28,154 nucleotides of DNA from a virus: positions 1 through 28,154 of the IMG/VR virus record IMGVR_UViG_3300046368_000774. One strand, written 5' to 3'. Shown here piece after piece: positions 1 through 9,800 of this stretch. The translations under genes were made by a program, and so were the position numbers. Numbering within the stretch: the first letter of the stretch is position 1; each line of letters starts with the position of its first letter. The notes beneath the pieces were generated by a model. The model was not told the origin of the DNA and made no database searches. It saw nothing but the letters and a program-made list of their open reading frames with translations.

Positions 1-3000
1 TCTAATGATTGCTTGAGCTCGTTGAGTGTATAGTGCGTTCCTTCAATTGATCCACGATACATAAACTCATAATAATATTCATCACCACCAACAAATCCGG
101 TGTTAAATGTAAGTCGCACGACTTCTCTGTTTAATGTTTCTTGTGCACCTATTTCTGCTAAGATGTATCGTGGGTCATATGATCCATCTTCCTGTTTTGC
201 TTCATTTGCATAAATTGCCATAAACGAAGGAAGTTTACCTCGGTTGACATTGGGATATGAAAAAGATACATTTTCTCTGAAGTTTTTCCACGATAACCCA
301 ATCGCATCTTCACCACACCAAGGTTGTATGTAAGACGGTGTAGTTTTTCCTTTGGAAAACAATTGTGCAGGTAATTTACTGCCAAGTGGGTCAGTGAATC
401 TGTCTTCTATAATTTCAATATATTCACCCTGATTTGGTGGTAGTGTGCAACTATAATCCAATGATGTTTTAAGTTCATTTAATGTATACTGAGTACCTAT
501 TGTTGATCCTCTATATATAAAGTCATAATGGTACTCCACATTATTAGTGAATCCTGTGTTGAATGTGAGTCTTACAGTTTCACCGTCAAGTGTCTCTTGT
601 GCATGAATTTCTGCTAATATATTTAAAGGATTGTACGAACCATCTGAGTTTTTAGCATTATTTGAATAAACTTTCATTATAGATGTATGCTTTCCTTTGA
701 CAACCAATGGATATGAAAACGATACATTTTCTCTAAAATTTTTCCACCCGATACTTAATGTATCATCCGAAGTCCACGGTTCTGAGTACATGGAATCACT
801 TTCTTTATTATAGAATAACTTTGCGTTTGATTTATTACCAAGTGAATCTACGAAATTTTCATTGGAAATTATTTCATAATGCCCTCTGTTCGGTGGAAGG
901 GTGCATTCAAAGTCTAATGATTGCTTGAGTTCATTTAGTGTGTAATGAGTACCCTCTATTGACCCACGATATAAAAACTCATAAAAGTGTTCTGTGTCAC
1001 CTGTGCCGCTGTTTATTATTAGTCTGACGGACTTGTTGTTCAGGGTTTCTTGTGCACCGATTTCTATCAGTGTGTGAAGTGGGTCATATGTTCCATCATC
1101 TTGTTTCGCATCATTTGAATATATCGTCATGAAATTTGGAAACGTTCCAGGTTCAACATTTGTATATGCAAACGAAACGTTCTCTCTTGCATTTTTCCAA
1201 GATACTCCGGTTGAGTTTTCGGATGGGTGATAAAACGAATCAGCTAACTCAGATTTACTAAAAAACTTTGCAGATGTGTCTAACATTGGTAGATTTATAG
1301 ATTCTCCGTAGTTAGCAGGTATTTGTGCAGATTGGTTCAAGTTTATTTTATTAAATCGTGAGTAATATTCATATGTGTTAAAATCTTTACATATAGAGTC
1401 GCACCTATCAACTCTTACACCACTTTGTATTTTAAATTCTGAATTTAGAATAGGTTGATCAAAACTGTATATCCACTTGTCATATCCAAGTTCTCCCACT
1501 GAAGTTGTCTCGGTTTGTATGTTTGGACAGACTTTAATGTCAAAATATGTATCGTAGTGATTTATTTCTGCCGACTTAAATGCGTTTTCATCTATGTATG
1601 ACTCAGATGTATGTCCAACGAGTTCTGTCTCGGATATTGTATTTTTTAATTCCCACACCTCGCATCCATGTTGGTTTGTGGTTTTTGTAAACATATAACA
1701 CCTGGGTAGGTTAGTTGAATACGTTGACGCATATAACTTGTTCCCCTTAATGACAACCTTCTCACCGAACCGTTTACTGCTCAGATCAGGTGACTTTATA
1801 GTTCCAACTAAATCAAATGTAGTATCACCAATTGACTCTTTTGGTGTTTCTGAATATTCTGTTAATGGAAACCCACTACCATCTCCAAATGAATTCAAAC
1901 TCATATCCGAAAACATGGATAGTTCCTCTGAGTCGCACTCGTTTTCGTCACCGAACAAATGAATGGACTCTGCACCACCTTCAATGTTTTGAATCTTCCA
2001 ACGATATGCCCATTTGTTATCTTTATTTTGTTCGTGGTCAGGATTTGGTAGATATAAGTCAGTTTTTTCATCTGTCATATATCCGGGCCAGATAGATTTC
2101 TTGTAGTGTTTTTCAGATTCAGAGTACTGACAACGGGTTGCTGGATGAGTATGTTTACTCCATATTTTTTGGTTATACCAATTTATAGATTCATTATCAC
2201 AATCTTGATCGTTGTCTGTATATAGATAGTTATATGGAAATACCTCACTATAATCGTCTTTTGTTGGGATGTTTTGGATGTATTCTATATCTGATATAGT
2301 TCCTACCTCTCTTAATTTTTTAAGTTCTTTGATTGTTTTTGAAATTCTTTGGGATACGATTCTGTCACGTTCTTTGAGATACTTAGAATATTTATTTGTA
2401 TTTTGATTTGGAATTCCTTCGTATTTAGATAATACATCGTCCCACTTATATGAATCATACACAGACGATGTCTTGATCCAAGGGTGTTCTTTTGTTCTTT
2501 TTGTTTTTTTGAATAAATAAACGCATCCAGTTCCATTGTCAAAATTGGGTGATCCGATTGCTATAAAATCGTTATCAATTGAGATGGACTCTCCAAACTC
2601 AGAGTCGGGTGTTCCTTCAAATACATTTATAATTCCCCAATTTTCCTTTCCACCCTTATTCTTTTCATAAATGAAAACATGACCGGTTGGTTGATCGTTG
2701 TTTCTTCCGTTTATATGCGATAAAGGAGAACCTATTGCACATATCGTTTCATTAATTGAAACAGATTTTCCAAAATTATCATTTACCAAAAAATCTTCAG
2801 TTGATATAACATTATCTAACTCTGTTATTATAAACTGACAATTATCATTTCTGTTTTCTTGTGCAATTCCGTTCTGTGTAAATGGACAATAAAAGTTTTT
2901 TACTAATTCATGTTGCTTAGAAGTTGGGTTGAATTTATGTAAAGACGCACGACCTGCTTGGTTTTCCGAAGGAGATGATGGTAATATGGGAGCACCTGTG

Positions 3001-3764
3001 AGCAGGAAGTCTCCGTGTGAGTCAACCGTAAATCCATACGACAAATCGGTGTAATCAACATTCACTTTACTATCCGTAGATGATGTTTCGGATATTGAAC
3101 TGAAAAATGAATTCAAGTTTAGTTCAGATATACTATTAAAAGTATCCGATCCCACAACTAAGTTGGTGTTTCCATCGTCAATAATTTCTATTGATTCATA
3201 CTCAGAACTATGATCCGTTATTTTTAATGTACCCGGTTTTATCTTCTCACCAAACACACCAGTTGGAATCTCAAGAACCGTAACTTCATCTTTCAGTATC
3301 CTACGTTCACTTCGTTTGTCCACTTCAATTGTATTTGAATTAAAGTTTTGTGGTGAATAAATTCCAGTCTCACTTCCAAAAATGTTCATTGGATTTTTGT
3401 AATGCTGATCATGTTCTACATCTCCAACGGTTCCGTAGTCGTTATAGAACAAATGCTTTACACTGTTATATACAACTCGTTGATATGAACCATCGTAATT
3501 CAAAGGTTCGTTTTTTGAGTTAAAGTGCTTACTGTCCTTTGAGAAGAAAGTTCCAGTCACCTTTTTACCAACCCTCATATTCAACTTAAACTCTGAATTA
3601 TTCTGCTCTGTTGATAATTTATTTGTTGTGGACGAAAATAATGGAATATCTTCACCTTGTTCTAGTATTATATTGCTACCAGAATCAAGTGTACTATAAT
3701 TCCACTTTTTATTAGTATTAAATCGGGTAACCGACTTATTTGATAGTTTTAATACTTTTATCAC
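1..3764 (-). CDS. Giant adhesin-like tail protein, 3' end outside window
   Basis: This frame stays open from position 3764 to the window edge (at least 1254 residues), so the C-terminus is missing. Residues about 85-215 resemble a segment seen in marine phage tail-fibre proteins (GEKIKPGTLKI, then IIDDGNTNL). At least four FG-GAP-like blades lie between about residues 235 and 695 (FGKSVSI...AIGSP, FGESISI...AIGSP, FGEKVVI), suggesting a beta-propeller. From about residue 798 a module of about 152 residues is tandemly repeated, with tryptophans at about 856, 1007 and 1159. I chose GTG at 3764 because it is the first start codon after the upstream stop. No Shine-Dalgarno is visible, and the first in-frame ATG is at 3578 (residue 63). 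The frame is the same as that of the preceding gene. Inference: receptor-binding or peripheral tail fibre. The exact start is uncertain. Confidence 0.83.
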   Translation of the reverse strand, partial: MIKVLKLSNKSVTRFNTNKKWNYSTLDSGSNIILEQGEDIPLFSSTTNKLSTEQNNSEFKLNMRVGKKVTGTFFSKDSKHFNSKNEPLNYDGSYQRVVYNSVKHLFYNDYGTVGDVEHDQHYKNPMNIFGSETGIYSPQNFNSNTIEVDKRSERRILKDEVTVLEIPTGVFGEKIKPGTLKITDHSSEYESIEIIDDGNTNLVVGSDTFNSISELNLNSFFSSISETSSTDSKVNVDYTDLSYGFTVDSHGDFLLTGAPILPSSPSENQAGRASLHKFNPTSKQHELVKNFYCPFTQNGIAQENRNDNCQFIITELDNVISTEDFLVNDNFGKSVSINETICAIGSPLSHINGRNNDQPTGHVFIYEKNKGGKENWGIINVFEGTPDSEFGESISIDNDFIAIGSPNFDNGTGCVYLFKKTKRTKEHPWIKTSSVYDSYKWDDVLSKYEGIPNQNTNKYSKYLKERDRIVSQRISKTIKELKKLREVGTISDIEYIQNIPTKDDYSEVFPYNYLYTDNDQDCDNESINWYNQKIWSKHTHPATRCQYSESEKHYKKSIWPGYMTDEKTDLYLPNPDHEQNKDNKWAYRWKIQNIEGGAESIHLFGDENECDSEELSMFSDMSLNSFGDGSGFPLTEYSETPKESIGDTTFDLVGTIKSPDLSSKRFGEKVVIKGNKLYASTYSTNLPRCYMFTKTTNQHGCEVWELKNTISETELVGHTSESYIDENAFKSAEINHYDTYFDIKVCPNIQTETTSVGELGYDKWIYSFDQPILNSEFKIQSGVRVDRCDSICKDFNTYEYYSRFNKINLNQSAQIPANYGESINLPMLDTSAKFFSKSELADSFYHPSENSTGVSWKNARENVSFAYTNVEPGTFPNFMTIYSNDAKQDDGTYDPLHTLIEIGAQETLNNKSVRLIINSGTGDTEHFYEFLYRGSIEGTHYTLNELKQSLDFECTLPPNRGHYEIISNENFVDSLGNKSNAKLFYNKESDSMYSEPWTSDDTLSIGWKNFRENVSFSYPLVVKGKHTSIMKVYSNNAKNSDGSYNPLNILAEIHAQETLDGETVRLTFNTGFTNNVEYHYDFIYRGSTIGTQYTLNELKTSLDYSCTLPPNQGEYIEIIEDRFTDPLGSKLPAQLFSKGKTTPSYIQPWCGEDAIGLSWKNFRENVSFSYPNVNRGKLPSFMAIYANEAKQEDGSYDPRYILAEIGAQETLNREVVRLTFNTGFVGGDEYYYEFMYRGSIEGTHYTLNELKQSL
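9..1373 (-). repeat. Tandem 453-456 bp coding repeats
   Basis: Three consecutive units lie at about 1373-921 (divergent, 453 bp), 920-465 (456 bp) and 464-9 (456 bp). A fourth begins at position 8 and is cut by the window edge. Each unit encodes about 152 residues with a shared skeleton: CTLPPN, then SWKNFRENVSFSYP, IYSN-AK-DGSYDPL, LAEIGAQETLN, VRLTFNTGF, and YRGS-GTHYTLNELK. Unit phase is fixed by TCATTAGA-type codons at 920, 464 and 8. The nucleotide sequences are clearly related but not identical, so this is an established rather than a fresh duplication. Confidence 0.88.
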
Positions 3765-3806
3765 AATATATAAATATATTTGTATTAAAATATTTACAAG
3801 TATTCT
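3765..3806 (-). other. 42-bp gap, in frame and stop-free
   Basis: The gap between the TAA of the 472-residue gene (3809-3807) and the GTG at 3764 is almost pure A+T. It is in frame with both genes and holds no second stop, so readthrough of the single TAA would fuse them through 14 codons. It contains ATATTTATAT on the minus strand (3777-3768). I see no Shine-Dalgarno site and no terminator hairpin. Confidence 0.6.
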
Positions 3807-5225
3807 TTAGAAGTCTAGTTTTACTTTTATCAATGTTTCTGTATCAAAACTTTTTAAAATCGGAACACTGCACTTTGCAACCGCAACCAACTCGTTGTTT
3901 TCGTTATACAAACCAACAGTAGTAATGTAAGACTTTGGATCATCTATAAAATCTTCATGACGCAACCTACCAATCCAATAGTCACGATTAGGACCAGAAC
4001 CCTCTTCGTGAATCTGAGTTGCCTCTTTACCTCCGTATACAAATGAAGGATTATTACTGTAGTTAAAGTCTGTATTTTTTACTCGTATAAAATAATGCTT
4101 GGATGGTACGAACTCGGTGCTTCTTGCTTTGAATGACCCCCCTAATTTAATAGCATTGAATAACTTCATAAAATTTTGATGATTTCGTTCTGTTCCATAT
4201 TGTAAATCGGCAGAACCAAGTTCTTCACTTGTATTAATTACAGTCGGATCACTTTTTCCATACCAACTTAGTTGTCTTCCTTTGTTATTTTTTTCAGAGG
4301 CTTGCTCTGATTCACCTCTGCTGATCAGTTCTTCTTCTATTTTACTTCCAAAGTGACAAGACAATGCAAACGGATTTAAAACAATAATACCCAAATCAGG
4401 ATATGCAAACCCAAATCCTTCTCCCGACCCTTCTCCTGAACCGGATGCGTATCGTTTATCATCTGACATTTCGTCAACAATAGAACCCGTTACTATCTGA
4501 TATACTTTACCCGTTGACGGATTCTTAACCGAATTTGTTGTGAACCTACTATCATCTCTAAATGTCTCGGTTACGGTAATATCGTCATGTGTTATGGTTA
4601 ATCTGAATTCAAGGTTACCAGGATCGAACTTTTCTTTCAACTGCGATGATGAAAAATTTATTACATATATCGAATCTCTATCTTTAAATGAGTTGGTGTT
4701 TGAATCTAACGCAAATGTCCAACTAGAGTCACCTGGTCCGAGTAATATATTTTTGTATTGATTGTAAACTGCTTTTGTAACGGATGTAGATAAATCTGAG
4801 TTTAGTGAACCATATCCGTGCTTATTTCCGTATGATATAGAAAATTGTGAAGTGGAGTTGTCATTGGGGACTCCATCAATATATGTTGGTTCGTTATATA
4901 CATTTACATAATAATCTCCAAATGACACATCGTTCCATTTTTTTTTATTCTCACCAAGTGTTCCCGTGGACTCTCCTTCAAATATTACATTATCTGCATT
5001 GTAGTTTGTAACATTTCCAAAGTCATCAAAGTCTGGACTTACATACGAACTTGATATAGATTCATCAGGATTTGATTCTACCCAACCACTTATGTTGCTA
5101 GAAACTTCAGAATTATCTATATAAAAATCTATACACTCAAATCCGGTTGAAAATAATCCAGAAGATACTTTTCTTACACGACCAAAAACTTTATCAGTTT
5201 GTTCTATTTCTCTGTATATGCTCAT
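3807..5225 (-). CDS. Marine T4-like phage structural protein (baseplate/tail)
   Basis: This 472-residue protein matches, from memory, a family common in marine T4-like phages. It starts with a short FGRVRKVSSGLFS segment and has the central blocks VTKAVYNQYKNILL and YPDLGIIVLNP (about residue 270). It ends with FKARSTEFVPSKHYFIRVKN, NNPSFVYG, ITTVGLYNENNELVAVAK and a terminal VKLDF. That terminal signature supports the TAA at 3807 as a real stop. A Gly-Ser-Glu stretch (SGSGEGSGEG, about residues 260-269) is encoded by a short duplicated DNA segment and looks like a flexible loop. The ATG overlaps the upstream stop as ATGA, implying translational coupling. The precise role in the virion is unknown to me; tail or baseplate association is inferred from position. 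Confidence 0.85.
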   Translation of the reverse strand: MSIYREIEQTDKVFGRVRKVSSGLFSTGFECIDFYIDNSEVSSNISGWVESNPDESISSSYVSPDFDDFGNVTNYNADNVIFEGESTGTLGENKKKWNDVSFGDYYVNVYNEPTYIDGVPNDNSTSQFSISYGNKHGYGSLNSDLSTSVTKAVYNQYKNILLGPGDSSWTFALDSNTNSFKDRDSIYVINFSSSQLKEKFDPGNLEFRLTITHDDITVTETFRDDSRFTTNSVKNPSTGKVYQIVTGSIVDEMSDDKRYASGSGEGSGEGFGFAYPDLGIIVLNPFALSCHFGSKIEEELISRGESEQASEKNNKGRQLSWYGKSDPTVINTSEELGSADLQYGTERNHQNFMKLFNAIKLGGSFKARSTEFVPSKHYFIRVKNTDFNYSNNPSFVYGGKEATQIHEEGSGPNRDYWIGRLRHEDFIDDPKSYITTVGLYNENNELVAVAKCSVPILKSFDTETLIKVKLDF

Positions 5226-5893
5226 AGGAATGTATTAAGTGTATCTTGTTCTGAATTTTCACTTGCTGAAACGACCGTTACAACGACAGGAATTGAAGTT
5301 GAACCTCCACTTTCGTTTCCGATTATAGTCAACGTTGCTCGTTGGTCAGTTGTTATGCTTTTGTTTGGTTTAAATGTAAAAGAAAATCCAACCTCAGTGG
5401 TTGCCATTTCACTTGAAGTGTCTCCTAAAAATATAGAAGCAGTTTGTGAGGCCTCCACATCAAGTCCAGTACCCGTAAGTGTTCCTACATTTCTGTTTGA
5501 TAAAACCGCAGTATATCCAAGTGAAGTGTTATATACGGGTTCTGTTGTGGGTGTTATATTAATAACTCCATTATATGTCTTATCAACAATAATATTTTGC
5601 TGACCGAGTTTGATGGTGGGGATGTATTCTGTTCCAGGTGGAAGTGTTACTAGTTTATATTTTAAACATTGTGTTTCATCAGTAAGTGGTTCAAATACAG
5701 GTATGCTACGAAGTGCAGAGTCATAGTATTGCGATCCCTCTGGATGATTAGAATCGTATAGTGTATAGTCTATTTCATCATCAGCAAGTGCAAAACTTGT
5801 GATATTTAGACCATTCTCCGAAGCAAGTAACTCCCTACCCTTTCGTGTAAGAACCGCATGAACGGTTATAGTTTCATTATTTAGATAACCCAT
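5222..5893 (-). CDS. Marine phage structural protein with Ig-like C-terminus
   Basis: The N-terminal block of this 223-residue protein is strongly characteristic of a structural family in marine T4-like phages: GYLNNETITVHAVLTRKGRE, LNITSFALADDEIDY and KLVTLPPGTEYIPTI (residues 1 to about 95). The C-terminal half is Thr/Ser/Val-rich with alternating hydrophobic residues (YTAVLSNRNV, SFTFKPNKSI, STSIPVVVTVVS), suggesting one Ig- or BACON-like beta-sandwich. It is followed by the 472-residue structural gene with a 4-bp ATGA overlap. A T4-type late promoter lies 37 bp upstream of the ATG, so this gene may head a transcript covering the left part of the window. No Shine-Dalgarno is visible. Biochemical function is unknown. 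Confidence 0.83.
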   Translation of the reverse strand: MGYLNNETITVHAVLTRKGRELLASENGLNITSFALADDEIDYTLYDSNHPEGSQYYDSALRSIPVFEPLTDETQCLKYKLVTLPPGTEYIPTIKLGQQNIIVDKTYNGVINITPTTEPVYNTSLGYTAVLSNRNVGTLTGTGLDVEASQTASIFLGDTSSEMATTEVGFSFTFKPNKSITTDQRATLTIIGNESGGSTSIPVVVTVVSASENSEQDTLNTFL

Positions 5894-5923
5894 ACTAATA
5901 TATATTTAATTTAAAATTATTTC

Positions 5924-5939
5924 ATATAAATATTTATAT
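5924..5939. repeat. 16-bp perfect AT palindrome
   Basis: ATATAAATATTTATAT is a perfect palindrome. It places the T4 late-promoter octamer TATAAATA on both strands inside one short gap. The minus-strand copy is correctly oriented for the downstream gene. Confidence 0.8.
5931..5938 (-). promoter_or_regulatory. Candidate T4-type late promoter TATAAATA
   Basis: An exact TATAAATA on the minus strand lies in the 56-bp gap ahead of the 223-residue structural gene, which leaves room for a leader of roughly 30 nt. TATAAATA is the known T4 late -10 sequence read by gp55, and a gp55-like sigma is encoded at 27452-26724. The surrounding gap is nearly all A+T, so a chance match is possible, and the site is palindromic so orientation is ambiguous. 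Confidence 0.55.
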
Positions 5940-5949
5940 ATAAGATTTT

Positions 5950-6846
5950 TTATTTATCTTCTTTAGGTGATTCATCGTATATCTTGCCCAAAAAGGTTCT
6001 AAATGAACCAGTTGCCTCTGTAAGTTTTCCATCATTTTCACCACCCACAATTTGATACATAGATTCTTCGTCAAAGTAATTTTGATTGTTTTGCTTCTGC
6101 AAGTTGTAATTTTCATGTGCTTCTACGAATTTATTGTTTTGCAGATAATGAAATGGTTCATTCTTTTCTACAAAATCAATATCAACTGGAATTGATAAAT
6201 CCCCGTTTTTTCTGCTTGTATTAAATAAATAAGAAACATTCTGCGTTGCAAGTTGGTTCAAGTTTACCTTTCCATATTTTAAGGGATAGTGGTATACATT
6301 AAAATCATCAAGCCAACCAGAAAATCCACCGAGTTTCATATTTGAAAATTTTACTTTTTCTAAATCACGCCCCATGTCGTGTTTAAAAAGATACTTCCCG
6401 TTTCCAAATACTCTAACGATACCTTCTTTTTCAAATAAAATAATAAAGTGTACCCATCCAGAGTTAGATATTTTTACATCAAATTTCGTGGGTTGTTTAT
6501 TTTTGTCCTCGTTCCAACATACTCCTAGATTTCCCTCACCTTCTTCTCCACAATTGTAAAAAACACCTGTTAATTTGTCTTGGTCTTCGTTTACAAATAT
6601 TGGTGAATTTTGAAAGCTATTATTTTTGGGGTGTATCCAAAAGGAAAGAGATAGTTCTGTTGTTGAAAAACTATCGCAGTTGATGTCCGCAAATGATTGA
6701 ATTGTTTCATTTAAATCTGCGTCATTGTTAAATTCAACCGCAGTTTTGAAACTTCTGTTTTGTCCGGCACTAATAAGTTTGCCGTTGTATAAAACTGCAT
6801 CAACTTTTTCCATATCTTCGGAATATAATTTATGTATAGTATTCAT
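5950..6846 (-). CDS. LamG/concanavalin-like structural protein
   Basis: This is a 298-residue protein if the ATG at 6846 is used. That start lies 7 bp after the stop of the giant upstream gene, whereas an earlier in-frame start at 6909 would overlap that gene's FN3-like end. Residues about 60-190 have the pattern of a LamG/concanavalin-like jelly roll: TTELSLSFWIHPKN, then SGWVHFIILFEKEGIVRVFGNG, then the MKLGGFSGWLDDFNVYHYPL strand, which is the usual closing element of such domains. The N-terminus and the C-terminal 90 residues have no recognised fold. These domains commonly bind glycans, so a host-contact or peripheral tail role is inferred. No Shine-Dalgarno is seen. Confidence 0.78.
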   Translation of the reverse strand: MNTIHKLYSEDMEKVDAVLYNGKLISAGQNRSFKTAVEFNNDADLNETIQSFADINCDSFSTTELSLSFWIHPKNNSFQNSPIFVNEDQDKLTGVFYNCGEEGEGNLGVCWNEDKNKQPTKFDVKISNSGWVHFIILFEKEGIVRVFGNGKYLFKHDMGRDLEKVKFSNMKLGGFSGWLDDFNVYHYPLKYGKVNLNQLATQNVSYLFNTSRKNGDLSIPVDIDFVEKNEPFHYLQNNKFVEAHENYNLQKQNNQNYFDEESMYQIVGGENDGKLTEATGSFRTFLGKIYDESPKEDK

Positions 6847-6853
6847 GTGTATT

Positions 6854-9800
6854 TTATGATAATTTACCCGCAACAGAGGCCGACCAGTTTTCTTTTTTAT
6901 TGAACTCACTCTCCGTCATTATTTTTGTTTTTTCATTATTAGCAACAACTACATACCAATATATCAGAGTAGAGTTTAAATTATTAGTATCTGTGTATGT
7001 AGTTTCCTTAATATCATTTGCAATTGCAACATAAGTTGAAAAATCATCAAATTCATTCGTCTCTGATCTAAGAATTGTAAAACTATCTGATTTGTTGAAT
7101 TGAGAGTTTAAAGAACTTCCGTCCCACGAAAGTTCTATTTTATTGGAATATTTTCCATACGATACACTAAGAGATGACGGTGCATCTGGAATCCCCAACT
7201 TCCATCCAACGGTCGTTGTTGATGTTGTTTCTTTTCCAGACACCCCTATTGATATAACTCTATATTTTCTTTTTTCGTTAAATTCAAGTGATGTATCAAG
7301 ATACCCACCAGTTGCTCGTATTTGAGAAAGGTTGTCAACAACAACTACCCACTCGGATGTGTTTTCATTTTGTGCTTCAATTCTTAGGTAACTTGCACTA
7401 TAAGATGGTTTCCAGGATAATAACACACCCTCGGGTAATCCTGTCGTAGCAGATAATTCAGTAACAGGATCAATCTGATTTAGAACTTTTACGGCGATGT
7501 GTCTTGCACCCATCCAACTTTTAATGAAATATCCATAATCTGCAAATATGTGTTGGTTGTCATATTTGTGCAAAAGACCCAACTGATTCTTTGACATATA
7601 AAATGCTCTGAATTTGCCGTTTGTATGTGTATTACTAGAATCCCAACCATACTGATTTATATTTTCTGATGTAATCCGTCCATCAATCATCTTGGTATAA
7701 TTTGAAACAAGCATTCCGAAGTTTTTAGCTACATCGGGTATTTCTGATAATATTTCTTCTCGGTCTTGTATTTCCTCCAACGACATAATACCTGAAATAA
7801 TTATTCTCTGATCGTCTAAGTCTTCTGCTATTTCTAATTCGGTTAAGTGGTGGTTTTTTGATAAATCATATTTTTTAGTTGTAATTGCAAAGTCACCGTA
7901 TTCAAATAAAAACGCAGTATCAGTTTGAAAAGTTTCCTGTGGTGTTGGTGTAATGTCATCAATCTCGGGAGTAGGTGTGATGGTCGGCACGGGAGTTGGT
8001 GTTAATATGCCCTCAGGTGTCTCAGGAGATTCATTTGAACGTGATGTGGGTGTTGGGGTTGGTGTTGGTGTTGGGGTTTGCTCAGGAGTAGGAGTTGGAG
8101 TTTTTTCAATTATGTTGTTTGATATTATTTCTATCAAACCAGTTTGTGATGAGAAACCCGAACTACTTCCGAAGTTTCCATTTAAATCTCCATCAATTCG
8201 TTTTGTTTCACTTGTAGTATATTCATATTCTACATTTTCTAAAAATTGTAAATCATTAAATTTATTTGATTTTTGAACTACCCAACACTCATCGGTTTTG
8301 TATATAAAGTATCCATTCTCGTTTTCAAATACATGAGTATTATTATATGAGCGATTAATTTTATTGTATAATCCGTTTGCGTCTTCCGTTTCAGTTGAAT
8401 TGAAATTTGTAACTTTCAATGTAATATCTTGTAATGTGTCGTGGTTTTCGAATCTAAAAGATATAATTGGGTCAGTTTCTGGTTTTTCGTAAATCAGAGT
8501 TTGCTCAGTTTGTCTGATATGTTGCTTGTCTTGATTAAACCAAAATGAGTCTTTTTCATACTCTGTTTTTCGGGTGTCTGATTTTTTATATGTTCTTACG
8601 ATTGGTGGCTTTCCACAAACGTATCCAGTTGTTGTGTCAATTGTTGTTTCGTTGTTGTTACTTGAAACACCAAGATTTCTATTATAACTATTTTCGGTGT
8701 GCGTTCTCACTTTACCATGTGAAACTGTGTTTTTAGTAGTACCTATATGTGCCAAATCAAATGGTAAATATTCTTTTTCTATTAAATACTTTTTATTAGA
8801 AAAGCACACTACACTTTCATCAATTCCAAAATTAAATTGATTTTGTGATTTAAATATTTTAACAAACTCATTGGAAAACTCAAAATCGTGATAATTGATT
8901 TGAGTTACATCTTTATATTGTTTCTTTTTAATGTTTATAATTGAAGTAACACATAATTTAGTATAGTTATTGCTGAATATTTTCCAATAATTACCAGTAT
9001 CAAAATCAACTCCAGGAATCACACTTCTATTATCAGGAATATCTTTCGTACAATCCCACATTAAATCGTTGTGATATACTCTGTCCCCTACTTTATATTT
9101 AACATTGGTTTTAAAACTGTTGTCGTAGAAATTTTCAAGAACATGAGGTGTGTCGTGTGAGTGTTGACTTAAATTAGTATCATATTCAACACTTGTATGT
9201 AAAATATCTTTTGAGTTTTCTACACCAAAAATTAGTTTAAATTTATCAAACCCCACCTCGTCCACATACAACTCGTTTTTTGATTTAAGAAATAAGTTGT
9301 TGTGAATATAAAAATCACTTACACTTCTTTCGTTTTTACACGGAATTGATGACCAATATTTTGATATTTTTTCAGCATTTACAACCTTAACTTCAACATT
9401 TAACTTCATGTCATCTGAAATATTTTTTTCGTATCCTATTTTGTTGTAAACGAGTAACTCACCTATATCACTTTTTAATTGAAGAGAGTTGATATCTACA
9501 TTTAAAAAGTCACGTGTATTTTCAAAAATAAAATCTATTTCAAAGTTTATATAAAATTTCAAAGTTTCTGACTTATTTGTATATACTCCAACCTGATCAA
9601 TTTGACTGTATTGTTCTATTTTTAATGTAGGATGAAGTCTATCATTTCTGAGTTCCCATGTTTCTCCTCCATCCGATGTGTGAAATAACCAGTTTGAATC
9701 ATTGTTTCTAAAAAGATATTCTCCCGTTTCTAGGTATCCATATGAATAATAGACACCATTTGCATCTTCATACTCATCCGTTAAGTTTCTAAGTTCAATT

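Noticed and set aside
1-1373. Tandem repeats considered as a diversity-generating retroelement variable region
   Set aside because: Differences between units are spread over all bases rather than adenine-specific, and the window has no reverse transcriptase or template repeat.
3769-3776. TATAAATA on the plus strand as a late promoter
   Set aside because: It points away from every gene in the window and lies in an almost pure A+T gap. The same holds for the plus-strand copies near 22506 and 26688.
5199-5603. Plus-strand open frame of 134 codons
   Set aside because: It overlaps two recognised minus-strand structural genes whose family signatures are clear, and it has no start signal.
6847-6909. 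Longer start (ATG at 6909) for the LamG-like protein
   Set aside because: It would overlap the FN3-like end of the giant gene by 56 bp and add a basic segment unlike the rest. The ATG at 6846 follows the upstream stop by 7 bp, matching the packing of the other genes.
7953-8276. Plus-strand frame coding a Gly-Val repeat
   Set aside because: It is the complement of the Pro-Thr linker array of the giant gene, so the repeat is a mirror effect rather than a protein.
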